64,000 nt of DNA, taken from assembly GCA_024233835.1 (NCBI GenBank), contig JACKPC010000002.1:457001-521000 (forward strand), given 5' to 3'. The notes below the pieces were generated by a model, which saw only the letters and a program-made list of their open reading frames with translations, was not told the DNA's origin and did not search any database. The translations under genes and the position numbers were made by a program. Source of the stretch: Leptospiraceae bacterium (GTDB lineage Bacteria; Spirochaetota; Leptospiria; Leptospirales; Leptospiraceae). Below are positions 56,261 to 64,000 of the stretch, in pieces. Position 1 is the stretch's first letter, and each line of letters starts with the position of its first letter.

Positions 56261-56289
56261 ATATAATTGAATTATATTCATTTTGTCAA
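56261..56289 (-). promoter_or_regulatory. Fe-ADH operon promoter with operator in the spacer
   Basis: On the minus strand TTGACA (56289-56284), a 17-base spacer and TTATAT (56266-56261) form a strong sigma-70-type promoter. The palindrome TGAATTATATTCA (56268-56280) fills the spacer, an arrangement expected for direct repression. Confidence 0.7.
56268..56280. promoter_or_regulatory. TetR2 operator, site 2
   Basis: TGAATTATATTCA is a perfect palindrome with the same half-sites (TGAAT/ATTCA) and length as the site at 52853. Confidence 0.68.
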
Positions 56290-56370
56290 TCAGTTTTTAT
56301 ATTCGTTTAATATCAATATAAAACAATATTTAACTTTTTTTAAGTTCAAAGTAAAAAAGTAATTTACAAT

Positions 56371-56383
56371 TGAACATCATTCA
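56371..56383. promoter_or_regulatory. TetR2 operator, degenerate site 3
   Basis: TGAACATCATTCA matches the TGAAT-n3-ATTCA consensus with one change, 42 bases before the TPP-enzyme ATG. It would bring the plus-strand operon under the same regulator. Confidence 0.4.
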
Positions 56384-56424
56384 TTTACTGTGTATTTCAT
56401 ACTTATCATAGGGAGAAACTGGCA

Positions 56425-58170
56425 ATGATACACGGTGGAGAAGTTGTAGCTAAAATGTTAAAAGAAGAGGGAGTAGAAAAAGTTTTCGGAATTATCGATG
56501 GAACTTATTTTGGATTCTACTCAAATTTAAGGAAATACGGAATAGAAATTATCACTCCGAGACATGAAACTTCAGCCGTTCACATGGCAGGCACTTATGC
56601 CAGGATGACCGGAAAGTTAGGAGTTTGCATGGCCTCAAACGGTCCGGGTGTTGCCAATGCCTTACCGGGTGTTGCCGTAGAAAATGCTGAGGGTAACCGA
56701 GTTTTACTAATTACCAGTAAAAGAAGATTACAAATTTCTCAACCCGATAGAGGAGGCACTTATCAGTGGTTTGACCAGGTAGGTGTAATTCAAAAAATGT
56801 CCAAGTGGAGTGAAGCGGTTACAAGTCCCGACAGAATCAGTGAATTAATAAGAATGGCTTTACGAGAAAGCTACAAGGGTCGTCCCGGAGTTGTCCACAT
56901 CGACATTCCTGAAAATATCATGAATACAAAAATAGAACCTCCCGCTCTCTGGAAAAAAAATCAGTATCGCAGACAACACGATATTTATCCGGATCCGGAC
57001 TTAGTGAAGGAAGCAGCAGAAATTTTAGTTCAGGCTCGGATGCCTATGATTCACGCCGGAAGCGGCATAATCCATGCCTTAGCTTTTAATGAATTAGAAA
57101 AACTAGCAGAAGTTCTTTCTGCACCGGTCACAACCAGCTGGGCAGCCAGAAGTGTTCTAAGAGAGTCCAGTGAATACTCCTTCCCTATGCCCTATGTAAA
57201 AATTAATAATAAAATCAGGAATGATGCGGATGTAGTTTTAGTCTTGGGTTCAAGAATCGGTGAAACTGACTGGTGGGGAAAAGCTCCATACTGGAAAAAT
57301 GCAGCAGAGCAAAAAATGATACAGGTAGATATTGATGACTCTATCCTGGGTATGAATAAACCGGCTGATTTAGCGATATTAGCTGATCTTAAAAAGTTCA
57401 TCCCGGCTCTAATTAAGGAACTGGAAAATCAAAAAAGCAAAATGAACCTTGATGTTCGTAAAAGTAATCTCCGCTTTTATCAGGATCTAAAACGAAGCCT
57501 CCGAAAAGACTATGACAAAAAACTTCAGGATAAAGAGGAACCTATGATCACCGCTCATGTTCCCCATATTTGCAGAGAGGTATTTCCTGATGATGCTATC
57601 TGTGTAATGGATGGTGGAAACACAGCAGTCTGGGCCAACTTTTACCAGGAATTTCCGGTTCCGAATACAGTTGTCTCCACATTTAAGTTTGGGATGTTAG
57701 GTGCCGGCATTTCCCAGGCTCTGGGTGCAGCTGTAGCTTTTCCTGAAAGACAGGTTTACTGCATCATCGGTGATGGAGCAATGGGTTTCCATCCGCAGGA
57801 AATTGAAACAGCTATCCGAAATAATTTAAAACCCATTTATATTGTCATCTCTGACAGACAATGGGGAATGGTGAAATTGACCCAGGAAATTGCATTGAAA
57901 CCCATACAAACCATGGTATTTAAAAAGTTACCGGAGACTGAGGTAATCAATACTGATTTAGGGGAAATTGAATTCCATACACTTGCAGAAAGTATGGGGG
58001 CTTTTGGTGCAAGGGTAAAAAAACCGGAAGATTTTAGAACCGCCTTAAAGGCAGCCATTGCGAATAATAAATGTGCTGTAATACATGTAGATGTAGACCC
58101 GGTAAAACATAAGTGGGTACCCGGTTTAATGGATTTCAAAGATATGCATAACGAACCTAAAGGTAAATAG
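56425..58170 (+). CDS. thiamine pyrophosphate-dependent enzyme (acetolactate synthase-like)
   Basis: The 581-residue protein has the three-domain ThDP fold. The N-terminal pyrimidine domain holds the activating Glu in 'IITPRHETSAVHMAGTYARM'. The central domain shows 'PMIHAGSGIIHALAFNELEK' and 'LVLGSRIGETDWWGKAPYW'. The C-terminal PP domain carries the Mg/ThDP motif 'IIGDGAMGFHPQEIETAIRN', ending in NN. It resembles acetolactate synthase/benzoylformate decarboxylase-type enzymes, but no regulatory subunit is nearby, so branched-chain synthesis is unlikely. Carboligation or 2-oxoacid decarboxylation in a catabolic pathway fits better. A GGGAGA ribosome site is present. It is first in an operon with the BASS transporter. 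Confidence 0.88.
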   Translation: MIHGGEVVAKMLKEEGVEKVFGIIDGTYFGFYSNLRKYGIEIITPRHETSAVHMAGTYARMTGKLGVCMASNGPGVANALPGVAVENAEGNRVLLITSKRRLQISQPDRGGTYQWFDQVGVIQKMSKWSEAVTSPDRISELIRMALRESYKGRPGVVHIDIPENIMNTKIEPPALWKKNQYRRQHDIYPDPDLVKEAAEILVQARMPMIHAGSGIIHALAFNELEKLAEVLSAPVTTSWAARSVLRESSEYSFPMPYVKINNKIRNDADVVLVLGSRIGETDWWGKAPYWKNAAEQKMIQVDIDDSILGMNKPADLAILADLKKFIPALIKELENQKSKMNLDVRKSNLRFYQDLKRSLRKDYDKKLQDKEEPMITAHVPHICREVFPDDAICVMDGGNTAVWANFYQEFPVPNTVVSTFKFGMLGAGISQALGAAVAFPERQVYCIIGDGAMGFHPQEIETAIRNNLKPIYIVISDRQWGMVKLTQEIALKPIQTMVFKKLPETEVINTDLGEIEFHTLAESMGAFGARVKKPEDFRTALKAAIANNKCAVIHVDVDPVKHKWVPGLMDFKDMHNEPKGK

Positions 58171-58172
58171 AA

Positions 58173-59078
58173 GTGAAAGAAGTTGACCAAATTCTTTTAA
58201 ACTTTAATCCTGAGAGTTTATTCCTGCTCAATATTATTCTGAGTATAGTGATGTATGGAGTAGCTCTCGATATAAAATTAGCTGATTTTAAAGAAGTTCT
58301 AAAATCACCAAAAGGTCCCATAGTAGGTCTTGTCGCCCAGTTTCTACTCCTACCGGCTGCCACCTATTTACTGACTATGTGGATAAAACCCATGCCAAGT
58401 ATTGCACTCGGTATGATGCTTGTAGCAGCCTGTCCGGGAGGCAATGTATCAAACTTCATTACCCATCTCGCAAAAGGAAACACAGCTTTATCTATCACCA
58501 TGACCGCCATATCAACTTCAGTTGCCATTATCATGACACCTTTTAATATATGGTTTTGGAGTTCTTTGAATCCTTCCGTCGCACCTATCTACAAAAAGGT
58601 TCAGTTAGATCCCGGAGAAATGTTTTTAACCATATTTATCCTTCTGGGCATTCCTCTTGTGCTGGGTCTTTTAACACAGAAGTTTTTACCTAATCTAGCT
58701 TCTAAGATGGCGAAGTATTTCAAGTTCTTCTCCATTATCATCTTTGCATTCTTTGTTATAGCGGCATTATACGCTAATTTTGATTACTTTATCAAATACA
58801 TCGGTATCGTTGCTGTAGTTGTTATGATTCACAACGCAACAGCTATAGGTCTCGGATATGTATCAGGTAAACTCATGCGTTTAAATTTTAAAGATACCAG
58901 GGCAATTGCAATTGAAGTAGGTATACAAAATTCAGCCCTCGCCTTAATCCTTATATTCAATTTTTTTAATGGCTTGGGCGGAATGGCACTTATCGCTGCC
59001 TGGTGGGGAGTCTGGCACCTTATTGTAGGTTTAAGTCTGGCTACTATCTGGTCACGATACGATAATAAAAAGGAGTGA
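58173..59078 (+). CDS. bile acid:sodium symporter (BASS) family transporter
   Basis: The 301-residue inner-membrane protein has about nine to ten helices and starts at a GTG two bases after the TPP gene's stop. Family motifs include 'ALGMMLVAACPGGNVSNFIT' in the first half and 'AIAIEVGIQNSALALILIFN' in the second, the two crossing segments of the BASS fold. Relatives move bile acids, pantoate, pyruvate and other organic anions with sodium. Its coupling to a ThDP enzyme suggests uptake of an organic acid substrate. The identity of the substrate is unknown. Confidence 0.88.
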   Translation: MKEVDQILLNFNPESLFLLNIILSIVMYGVALDIKLADFKEVLKSPKGPIVGLVAQFLLLPAATYLLTMWIKPMPSIALGMMLVAACPGGNVSNFITHLAKGNTALSITMTAISTSVAIIMTPFNIWFWSSLNPSVAPIYKKVQLDPGEMFLTIFILLGIPLVLGLLTQKFLPNLASKMAKYFKFFSIIIFAFFVIAALYANFDYFIKYIGIVAVVVMIHNATAIGLGYVSGKLMRLNFKDTRAIAIEVGIQNSALALILIFNFFNGLGGMALIAAWWGVWHLIVGLSLATIWSRYDNKKE

Positions 59079-59080
59079 AA

Positions 59081-60049
59081 ATGGAAACAGCAAACTCAGT
59101 ACTTATCACCGGTGGAGGAGGCTTCATCGGTTCTAAAACAATAGAAGTTCTTTTAAAGTCAGAAAAGAAACCACAAAAGATCATATCTGTAGATGTAAGA
59201 GAAGTACCTATTGAAAAGAAATTTCCGGGTGTTGAATACTTAATCGGAGATATACGTTCCCAAACATTCTTTGATATATTAAAAGAGCATTCTGTGGATA
59301 CAATAGTGCATCTTGCTTCTATAGTTACGCCGGGAAAAAATAGTAATCGAGAATTTGAATATTCAGTAGATGTAAAAGGAACCGAAAATGTTTTACAGGC
59401 TTCCGTGAAAGCCGGTGTGGAGCAATTTATTGTTACAAGCAGTGGTGCAGCTTATGGTTACTACGAAGATAATCCCCACTGGATAAAGGAAACAGATGAA
59501 ATTCGAGGTAATGAAGAGTTTGCTTACTCACATCACAAACGACTCGTAGAAGAAATATTGAAAGATTACCGAGAAAAATATCCTCAACTCAAACAACTCA
59601 TCTTTCGTCCCGGGACTATTTTAGGAAAAGGTGTAAAAAATCAGATTACCGATCTATTTGAAATGCCTTTCATTTTAGATATAAAAGATTCCGATTCGCG
59701 CTTTGTAATTATATGGGATGAAGATGTAGCCAATTGCATCTTAAAAGGAATACAGGAAAGAAAATCCGGAATTTATAATCTGGCCGGTTCCGGAACCCTG
59801 AACATGAAACAAATTGCAGATATATTAAATAAACCATATATTGTCATTCCGGCAGACTTTTTGCGAGGAATACTATACTGGCTAAAACTATTTAACCTTT
59901 CTCAATACGGACCGGAGCAGGTAAAATTTCTGCAATATAGACCGGTATTAGCAAACAATAAACTTATAGAAGAATTTGGGTATACACCTCAAAAAACAAC
60001 AGAGGAAGTGTTCAATTTTTATCTCAAGGAAAAAGGTATACATAAATAA
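59081..60049 (+). CDS. NAD-dependent epimerase/dehydratase family protein
   Basis: The ATG at 59081 has an AAAAGGAG ribosome site, which decides it over the GTG at 59075. The 322-residue extended SDR has the Rossmann motif 'VLITGGGGFIGSKTIEVL', 'VDTIVHLASIVTPG', 'FIVTSSGAAYGYYED' with catalytic Ser, and YxxxK as 'FAYSHHKRLVEE'. The C-terminus ('RPVLANNKLIEEFGYTPQKT') is typical of sugar or steroid-type extended SDRs. It follows the transporter by two bases. The substrate is unknown; in this context a ketone or hydroxy-acid intermediate is as likely as a nucleotide sugar. Confidence 0.87.
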   Translation: METANSVLITGGGGFIGSKTIEVLLKSEKKPQKIISVDVREVPIEKKFPGVEYLIGDIRSQTFFDILKEHSVDTIVHLASIVTPGKNSNREFEYSVDVKGTENVLQASVKAGVEQFIVTSSGAAYGYYEDNPHWIKETDEIRGNEEFAYSHHKRLVEEILKDYREKYPQLKQLIFRPGTILGKGVKNQITDLFEMPFILDIKDSDSRFVIIWDEDVANCILKGIQERKSGIYNLAGSGTLNMKQIADILNKPYIVIPADFLRGILYWLKLFNLSQYGPEQVKFLQYRPVLANNKLIEEFGYTPQKTTEEVFNFYLKEKGIHK

Positions 60050-60090
60050 AAAATAAATGAATTTTTAGCTTCTCTTTTAAAATTGGTTAT

Positions 60091-60780
60091 ATGAAGTTCC
60101 TTTCCAAGAAAATTGGAAATCTAAATTGTCGATTATTCGAAGGAGATCCCAAAGCTCCTCTTCTTGTATTTTTCCATGGTTATGGTGCCAATATGGATGA
60201 TTTAGCACCTATAGCCCGAGAAATGATAAACCTCCCCTCCTCTTTAAACTGGATTTTCCCGGATGGAATTCATAAATTAGATTTCATGCCGGGTTTTGAA
60301 GGAAGAGCCTGGTTCCCCTTAAGTCTTTCCGGGAATATCAATACCTTTGATTTATCTGAAATGTCAGAAGCCTATCCAGACGGAATGGAAGAAGCCAGAA
60401 ATGAATTACAAATTTTTTTTGACTCTATAGACAGACCCTTTTCAAAAATTATCATTGCCGGTTTTAGTCAGGGAGCCATGATGAGTCTGGATTATATTCT
60501 ACATAGAGAGGATAATCCGCTTTCCCTTATGATGTTTTCCGGAACACTCATAAAAAGAAAAGAATGGGAATTGTTAAGCCAAACAAAGAAACTCGATTAC
60601 TTTCAAAGTCATGGTATATACGATGAACTTCTGAGCCATAATATAGCATTAGAATTACACAACATTCTGAAACACTCAGGTTGGAATGGAGACTTTGTTA
60701 ATTTTCCGGGCGGTCATACGATTCCCCCTATAGTCATCCGTCTCGCAGAAAAATTTATTCAAAAGAAGATAAAATATTAG
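60091..60780 (+). CDS. carboxylesterase/phospholipase-type alpha/beta hydrolase
   Basis: The 229-residue cytoplasmic hydrolase of the YpfH/EstB type has the oxyanion segment 'LLVFFHGYGANMDDLAPIA', the nucleophile elbow 'IIIAGFSQGAMMSLDYIL' (G-F-S-Q-G) and a late catalytic His in 'NFPGGHTIPPIVIRLAEKF'. A plausible Asp lies between them. It starts 41 bases after the epimerase and is probably the last gene of the TPP operon. It may release an acid from an ester in the pathway. Confidence 0.85.
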   Translation: MKFLSKKIGNLNCRLFEGDPKAPLLVFFHGYGANMDDLAPIAREMINLPSSLNWIFPDGIHKLDFMPGFEGRAWFPLSLSGNINTFDLSEMSEAYPDGMEEARNELQIFFDSIDRPFSKIIIAGFSQGAMMSLDYILHREDNPLSLMMFSGTLIKRKEWELLSQTKKLDYFQSHGIYDELLSHNIALELHNILKHSGWNGDFVNFPGGHTIPPIVIRLAEKFIQKKIKY

Positions 60781-60860
60781 GATGTCTTTAATTTTCCCGA
60801 GGAGAAAGTAAGCCAGTGGCCTGTATAGGAGTATAGGAAAAAGGGATACAAACACCAGGC

Positions 60861-61166
60861 CTAAAACGGCAAATAAAAGGCAAGTATGGCAGATAGGAGA
60901 CTCAAACTTCCCAGCCAGCGATGAGCTTTACCTCCCGGTTTAAATCGTGTAAGTAAAAACATAAGGATAAGTAAAAATACATAGTTCCAAAAAACAAAAG
61001 ATCTCAAGCTGAAAAAAAAATATATAGCAAAAAGATTGGATAATACCAGAATAAAAAAAAGAATGTGATGAAGGATTTTAATTTTTCGAATCCATTCCGG
61101 TTTATAAAGAGCCAAAAAACCAAATGAATTTGCAGTTAAAACTGCCAGGAATACAATGAATTTCAT
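60861..61166 (-). CDS. small membrane protein, unknown function
   Basis: The frame is open to a TTG at 61238, but the ATG at 61166 ('MKFIVFLAVLTANSFGFLAL') starts a clean 101-residue protein with about four hydrophobic helices. A basic loop 'KPEWIRKIKILHHILFFIL' contains a His pair, and 'RFKPGGKAHRWLG' lies near the end. The spaced His residues in membrane segments could bind haem, but I do not recognise a family. No ribosome site is obvious. It is alone on the minus strand between two plus-strand operons. Confidence 0.5.
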   Translation of the reverse strand: MKFIVFLAVLTANSFGFLALYKPEWIRKIKILHHILFFILVLSNLFAIYFFFSLRSFVFWNYVFLLILMFLLTRFKPGGKAHRWLGSLSLLSAILAFYLPF

Positions 61167-61273
61167 ACTTTTAGTAAGCTCAATCAAACCGGGATTTTTT
61201 AAAAGATTTTTTAGTTGATCCTTACTTGAAATAAACAAAATAGTAAAGAATGAATAGTAAAGGTGGTTTTTAA

Positions 61274-62062
61274 ATGGCTCTTGTAGATATAGAAACAGTT
61301 GAGGTATATAACGATAAAATCCTTATCTTAAGGTTAAATAATCCCGGAACCCGGAACTCAATGACCTGGGAGATGGGAGAAGCCTTTCATGAAGCAATCG
61401 AAAATATACGAAATGCAGAACTTCCTCGTTGCCTGATTATAACCGGAGCCAATAATGTTTTTTCCTCCGGAGGGGATATGAAGTTATTACGTTCCTTTCA
61501 GGAAAAGACCCTGGAAGAAAATAGAGAAACCATGTTCAAGTTTTACAATTTCTTTTTAGGAATCAGAAACCTTCCCTGCCCTGTCATCGGAGCTATCAAC
61601 GGTCATGCCATTGGAGCTGCATTTTCTCTGGCACTTGCCTGTGATTTTAGAATCTTTGCAGAAGATGCAAAATATGCCTTTAACTTTGTAAAATTAGGAA
61701 TTCATCCCGGTATGGGTGCTTCTTATTTTACAAAAGAATTATTCGGTTCAAGCCGTGCAGCATACCTCTTAATGCTCGGAGAAATGATCTCCGGTAAAGA
61801 AGCTTTCAAGCATTCTATTTGTCTCGATGCAGTACCTTCAAATGAAGTTTTAAAAAGATCGATGGAGTTAGCCATAGAGATTTCCGAAAATGCCCCTCTT
61901 GCTATGCAAGAGCTTAAAAAAAACCTGTATGATTGGGATACACTTCAAAATGCTTTAAAAAAGGAAGCAGAATCACAGGCCAAAAACTATCTTTCTCTGG
62001 ACTTCGCAGAAGCTTTAAAATCTATAGAAGAAAAAAGAAAAGCTGTATTTAAAGGAAAGTAG
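61274..62062 (+). CDS. enoyl-CoA hydratase/isomerase family (crotonase)
   Basis: The 262-residue crotonase-fold protein has oxyanion-hole segments 'ANNVFSSGGDMKLLRSF' and 'AINGHAIGAAFSLALACDFR', then 'FVKLGIHPGMGASYF', where the second position of the usual catalytic Glu pair is not obvious. It may be a hydratase, isomerase or other CoA-acyl enzyme. An AAGGTGG ribosome site precedes the ATG. It lies one base before the peroxiredoxin gene, and both run into the aminopeptidase gene. Confidence 0.88.
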   Translation: MALVDIETVEVYNDKILILRLNNPGTRNSMTWEMGEAFHEAIENIRNAELPRCLIITGANNVFSSGGDMKLLRSFQEKTLEENRETMFKFYNFFLGIRNLPCPVIGAINGHAIGAAFSLALACDFRIFAEDAKYAFNFVKLGIHPGMGASYFTKELFGSSRAAYLLMLGEMISGKEAFKHSICLDAVPSNEVLKRSMELAIEISENAPLAMQELKKNLYDWDTLQNALKKEAESQAKNYLSLDFAEALKSIEEKRKAVFKGK

Positions 62063-62063
62063 T

Positions 62064-62534
62064 ATGAAAGAACTAAAAGAAGGTCAAAAAGCTCCTGATT
62101 TCAGCGGAGTCGAAACCACCGGCAAAAAACTCAAACTCAAAGATCTTCTAGGAGAAAAAGGCCTTGTTTTATACTTTTATCCACGAGATAGTACTCCGGG
62201 TTGTACCACAGAAGCCTGTGATTTTAGGGACAATCTCCAGAGCCTGGAAAACACAGGCTATAAAGTTGTAGGTGTTTCCAGAGATAGCTTAAAATCCCAT
62301 GATAAATTTGTTCAGAAGCAAAACCTAAATTTCCCTCTTTTATCCGATGAGGATGGAAAAATAACCGAAAAATACGGAGTATTCGGTGAAAAAAAATTCA
62401 TGGGTAAGCTTACTATGGGAATACACAGGACAACTTTTCTTATCGGGGCTGATCTTAAAATTCAGAAGATCTACCGCAGCGTAAAAGTAAAAGGTCATGT
62501 CGACCAAATTTTAGAAGATATAAAAGGTTTATAA
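62064..62534 (+). CDS. bcp: thioredoxin-dependent peroxiredoxin (BCP/PrxQ type)
   Basis: The 156-residue enzyme reduces peroxides in the cytoplasm. It has 'GQKAPDFSGVETTGKKLKL', the peroxidatic Cys in 'FYPRDSTPGCTTEACDFRD' (first Cys, Thr-x-x-Cys pattern) with the resolving Cys five residues later, as in the PrxQ subgroup, and 'GVSRDSLKSHDKFV' and 'HRTTFLIGADLKI' later. The length is typical of the family. AAGGAAAG serves as the ribosome site. Confidence 0.93.
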   Translation: MKELKEGQKAPDFSGVETTGKKLKLKDLLGEKGLVLYFYPRDSTPGCTTEACDFRDNLQSLENTGYKVVGVSRDSLKSHDKFVQKQNLNFPLLSDEDGKITEKYGVFGEKKFMGKLTMGIHRTTFLIGADLKIQKIYRSVKVKGHVDQILEDIKGL

Positions 62535-62537
62535 AAG

Positions 62538-64000
62538 ATGAAACTTGAGAAGTTAAAATTCACCTACTCTATCGGGAAAAGCAATTCAGAAAAAGTCTAT
62601 AAGATTTTTCATGTATTTAAAGAAGGCATAAAAGAATTAGAAAAATCTTACAGAGATGAAGTTACACATTCTATTTTTAATGCAGAAGCCGGACAACAGT
62701 TTTTAGATCATAAAAAAAAGACTCTTTATATAGGTCTCGGCTCCAAAGAGGGTTTTACAATAAGAAAACTGGCTAAGATCTATATCAAATTAGGAAACCA
62801 ACTTTCAAAATGGACAAAACCTGTTATCGAGATCAATGCCGATAAAGAATTAAGTAAATTAGTTTCCAATGTTGATTTCCTTTATCATCTTTGCACTTCT
62901 CTTGAAATTGGAGCAACCGAAATTGATTCTCTTAGCAAGGCCTACAAAGACAGAAAAGCTTCCGGGGCTAAAATATTCTTCAACCTTAAATCGAAAAAAC
63001 CGGAAACTCTCGAAGAAGCCTTAGAAAAAGCTAAAGTAGCTTCTATCTATACTAATACTACAAGATATATCCAACACCTACCGGCTAACCATTTCTCACC
63101 GGAAGAATTCGTAGCTATATCCAAAGAAATAGCTAAAGAAAACAAACTTAAAATCACAGTTTTCGATGAAGACAGACTTAAAAAAGAAAACTTCAATGGA
63201 ATTTTATCTGTATGTCAGGGCTCCGACAAGAAAGCTAAAATGATTATATTAGAATATAATCCGGCAGGAACAAAATCTAAAGAAAAGATAGCCCTGGTGG
63301 GAAAGGGACTAACCTTTGATGCAGGTGGAATCAGCTTAAAACCTTCCGGCGAAATGCATGAGATGAAATATGATATGAGTGGTGCAGCTACTGTAATTAA
63401 TGCTATAGGTGCTATTGCGAGTCTGGGTTTAAAAGTTCCTGTAATAGCCGCTATAGGAGTAGCTGAAAATATGCCGGATGCTTCTGCCATTAAGCCGGGA
63501 GATGTTTACACTGCCTATAATGGTGTTACCGTAGAAGTTCAAAATACCGATGCGGAAGGAAGGCTGGTTTTAGGAGATGTACTGGCCTATGTCTGTGAAA
63601 AATATAAGCCCGATTATCTTTTGGATTTTGCCACTCTGACCGGAGCTGTAATTATTGCTTTAGGTCATGAAGCTGCCGGTGTTATGTGTAATGATGAAAT
63701 TCTAATGGACAAACTCGAAAAAGCTTCTGCCAAGTCCGAAGATAGAATCTGGAGATTGCCCCTCTGGGAAGAATATGGAGAAGATTTAAAAAGTGATATA
63801 GCCGATGTTCGGAATATTACCGGAGGTCGTGCAGCAGGAACTATTTCGGCAGCTCGCTTTTTAGCCAAATTTGTATCAAAAGATGTAAAATGGGCTCATG
63901 TAGACATTGCCGGAACCGCATGGAGAAGCAAAGCTTCCGGAACCCAGTGCTCAGGTCCTACAGGTTATGGAATCAGGTTACTACTGGAGCTGGTATCAGA
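62538..64000 (+). CDS. pepA: leucyl aminopeptidase (M17), 3' truncated
   Basis: The frame starts at 62538, three bases after the peroxiredoxin stop, and runs off the window end with about 487 codons visible. The catalytic domain has the metal/active-site segment 'LVGKGLTFDAGGISLKPSGE' and the M17 signature 'NTDAEGRLVLGD'. Later segments include 'DFATLTGAVIIALGHEAAG', 'LPLWEEYGEDLKSDIADV', 'HVDIAGTAWRS' and 'SGPTGYGIRLLLEL', close to the normal C-terminus. Only a few residues are probably missing. It removes N-terminal residues from peptides in the cytoplasm. Confidence 0.92.
   Translation, partial: MKLEKLKFTYSIGKSNSEKVYKIFHVFKEGIKELEKSYRDEVTHSIFNAEAGQQFLDHKKKTLYIGLGSKEGFTIRKLAKIYIKLGNQLSKWTKPVIEINADKELSKLVSNVDFLYHLCTSLEIGATEIDSLSKAYKDRKASGAKIFFNLKSKKPETLEEALEKAKVASIYTNTTRYIQHLPANHFSPEEFVAISKEIAKENKLKITVFDEDRLKKENFNGILSVCQGSDKKAKMIILEYNPAGTKSKEKIALVGKGLTFDAGGISLKPSGEMHEMKYDMSGAATVINAIGAIASLGLKVPVIAAIGVAENMPDASAIKPGDVYTAYNGVTVEVQNTDAEGRLVLGDVLAYVCEKYKPDYLLDFATLTGAVIIALGHEAAGVMCNDEILMDKLEKASAKSEDRIWRLPLWEEYGEDLKSDIADVRNITGGRAAGTISAARFLAKFVSKDVKWAHVDIAGTAWRSKASGTQCSGPTGYGIRLLLELVS

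Overview
The window is AT-rich, densely coded bacterial chromosome. It most resembles a Leptospira-like spirochaete (Leptospiraceae or a close relative). This is an inference from gene content: many lipoproteins with loose spirochaete-type lipoboxes, Lcl_C/DUF1566 surface lipoproteins, a TRL-like lipoprotein, a FapA/RemA cluster, a poly-HAMP chemoreceptor and an Ig-like repeat protein. No rRNA or other phylogenetic marker is present to prove it.

Layout. 1-10.4 kb (+): one tightly overlapping operon with a truncated Big_5 Ig-like protein, two small lipoproteins, an RND adaptor, a full-length RND pump, a shortened second RND-like pump and a TRL-like lipoprotein, closed by a hairpin terminator. 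10.4-29.6 kb (all -): an accessory block. It holds (a) a SEFIR / three-TM protein / lipoprotein-hydrolase operon, (b) three large modular paralogous lipoproteins, (c) a giant SEFIR-STAND-TM-14xWD40-TPR protein followed 25 bases later by a membrane-attached caspase-like protease, and (d) an IPT-domain four-TM protein. 29.8-46.5 kb: mostly housekeeping and signalling genes (DUF5662, ddl, glpD, gmk-remA-coiled coil-FapA, tRNA-Arg(CCG), REC-HDOD, fused 5-oxoprolinase, thioredoxin-like protein, chemoreceptor, YccF, cupin lipoprotein, two small sister lipoproteins). 46.7-49.5 kb: a TetR regulator divergent from a 2,4-dienoyl-CoA-reductase-like enzyme, with two identical-type 13-bp palindromes between them. 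49.7-60.8 kb: two flavoprotein oxidoreductases and a second TetR regulator whose likely operator (TGAATnnnATTCA) recurs before two divergent operons, Fe-ADH/SDR/TauE and TPP enzyme/BASS transporter/epimerase/esterase. 60.9-64 kb: small membrane protein, crotonase, peroxiredoxin and a truncated leucyl aminopeptidase.

Most interesting system: the SEFIR-STAND-WD40-TPR plus caspase pair (21.0-27.9 kb). Its architecture parallels an apoptosome: a STAND NTPase with two seven-bladed WD40 propellers, encoded with a caspase-fold protease. A transmembrane helix lies between NTPase and propellers, and the caspase has an N-terminal signal or anchor. Simple positive-inside reasoning puts SEFIR and NTPase in the cytoplasm and the propellers, TPRs and caspase in the periplasm. 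The second SEFIR operon at 10.4-12.5 kb is a plausible partner or parallel defence/signalling unit. Both SEFIR promoters are embedded in inverted repeats.

Functions are assigned by reading motifs; no database search was possible.
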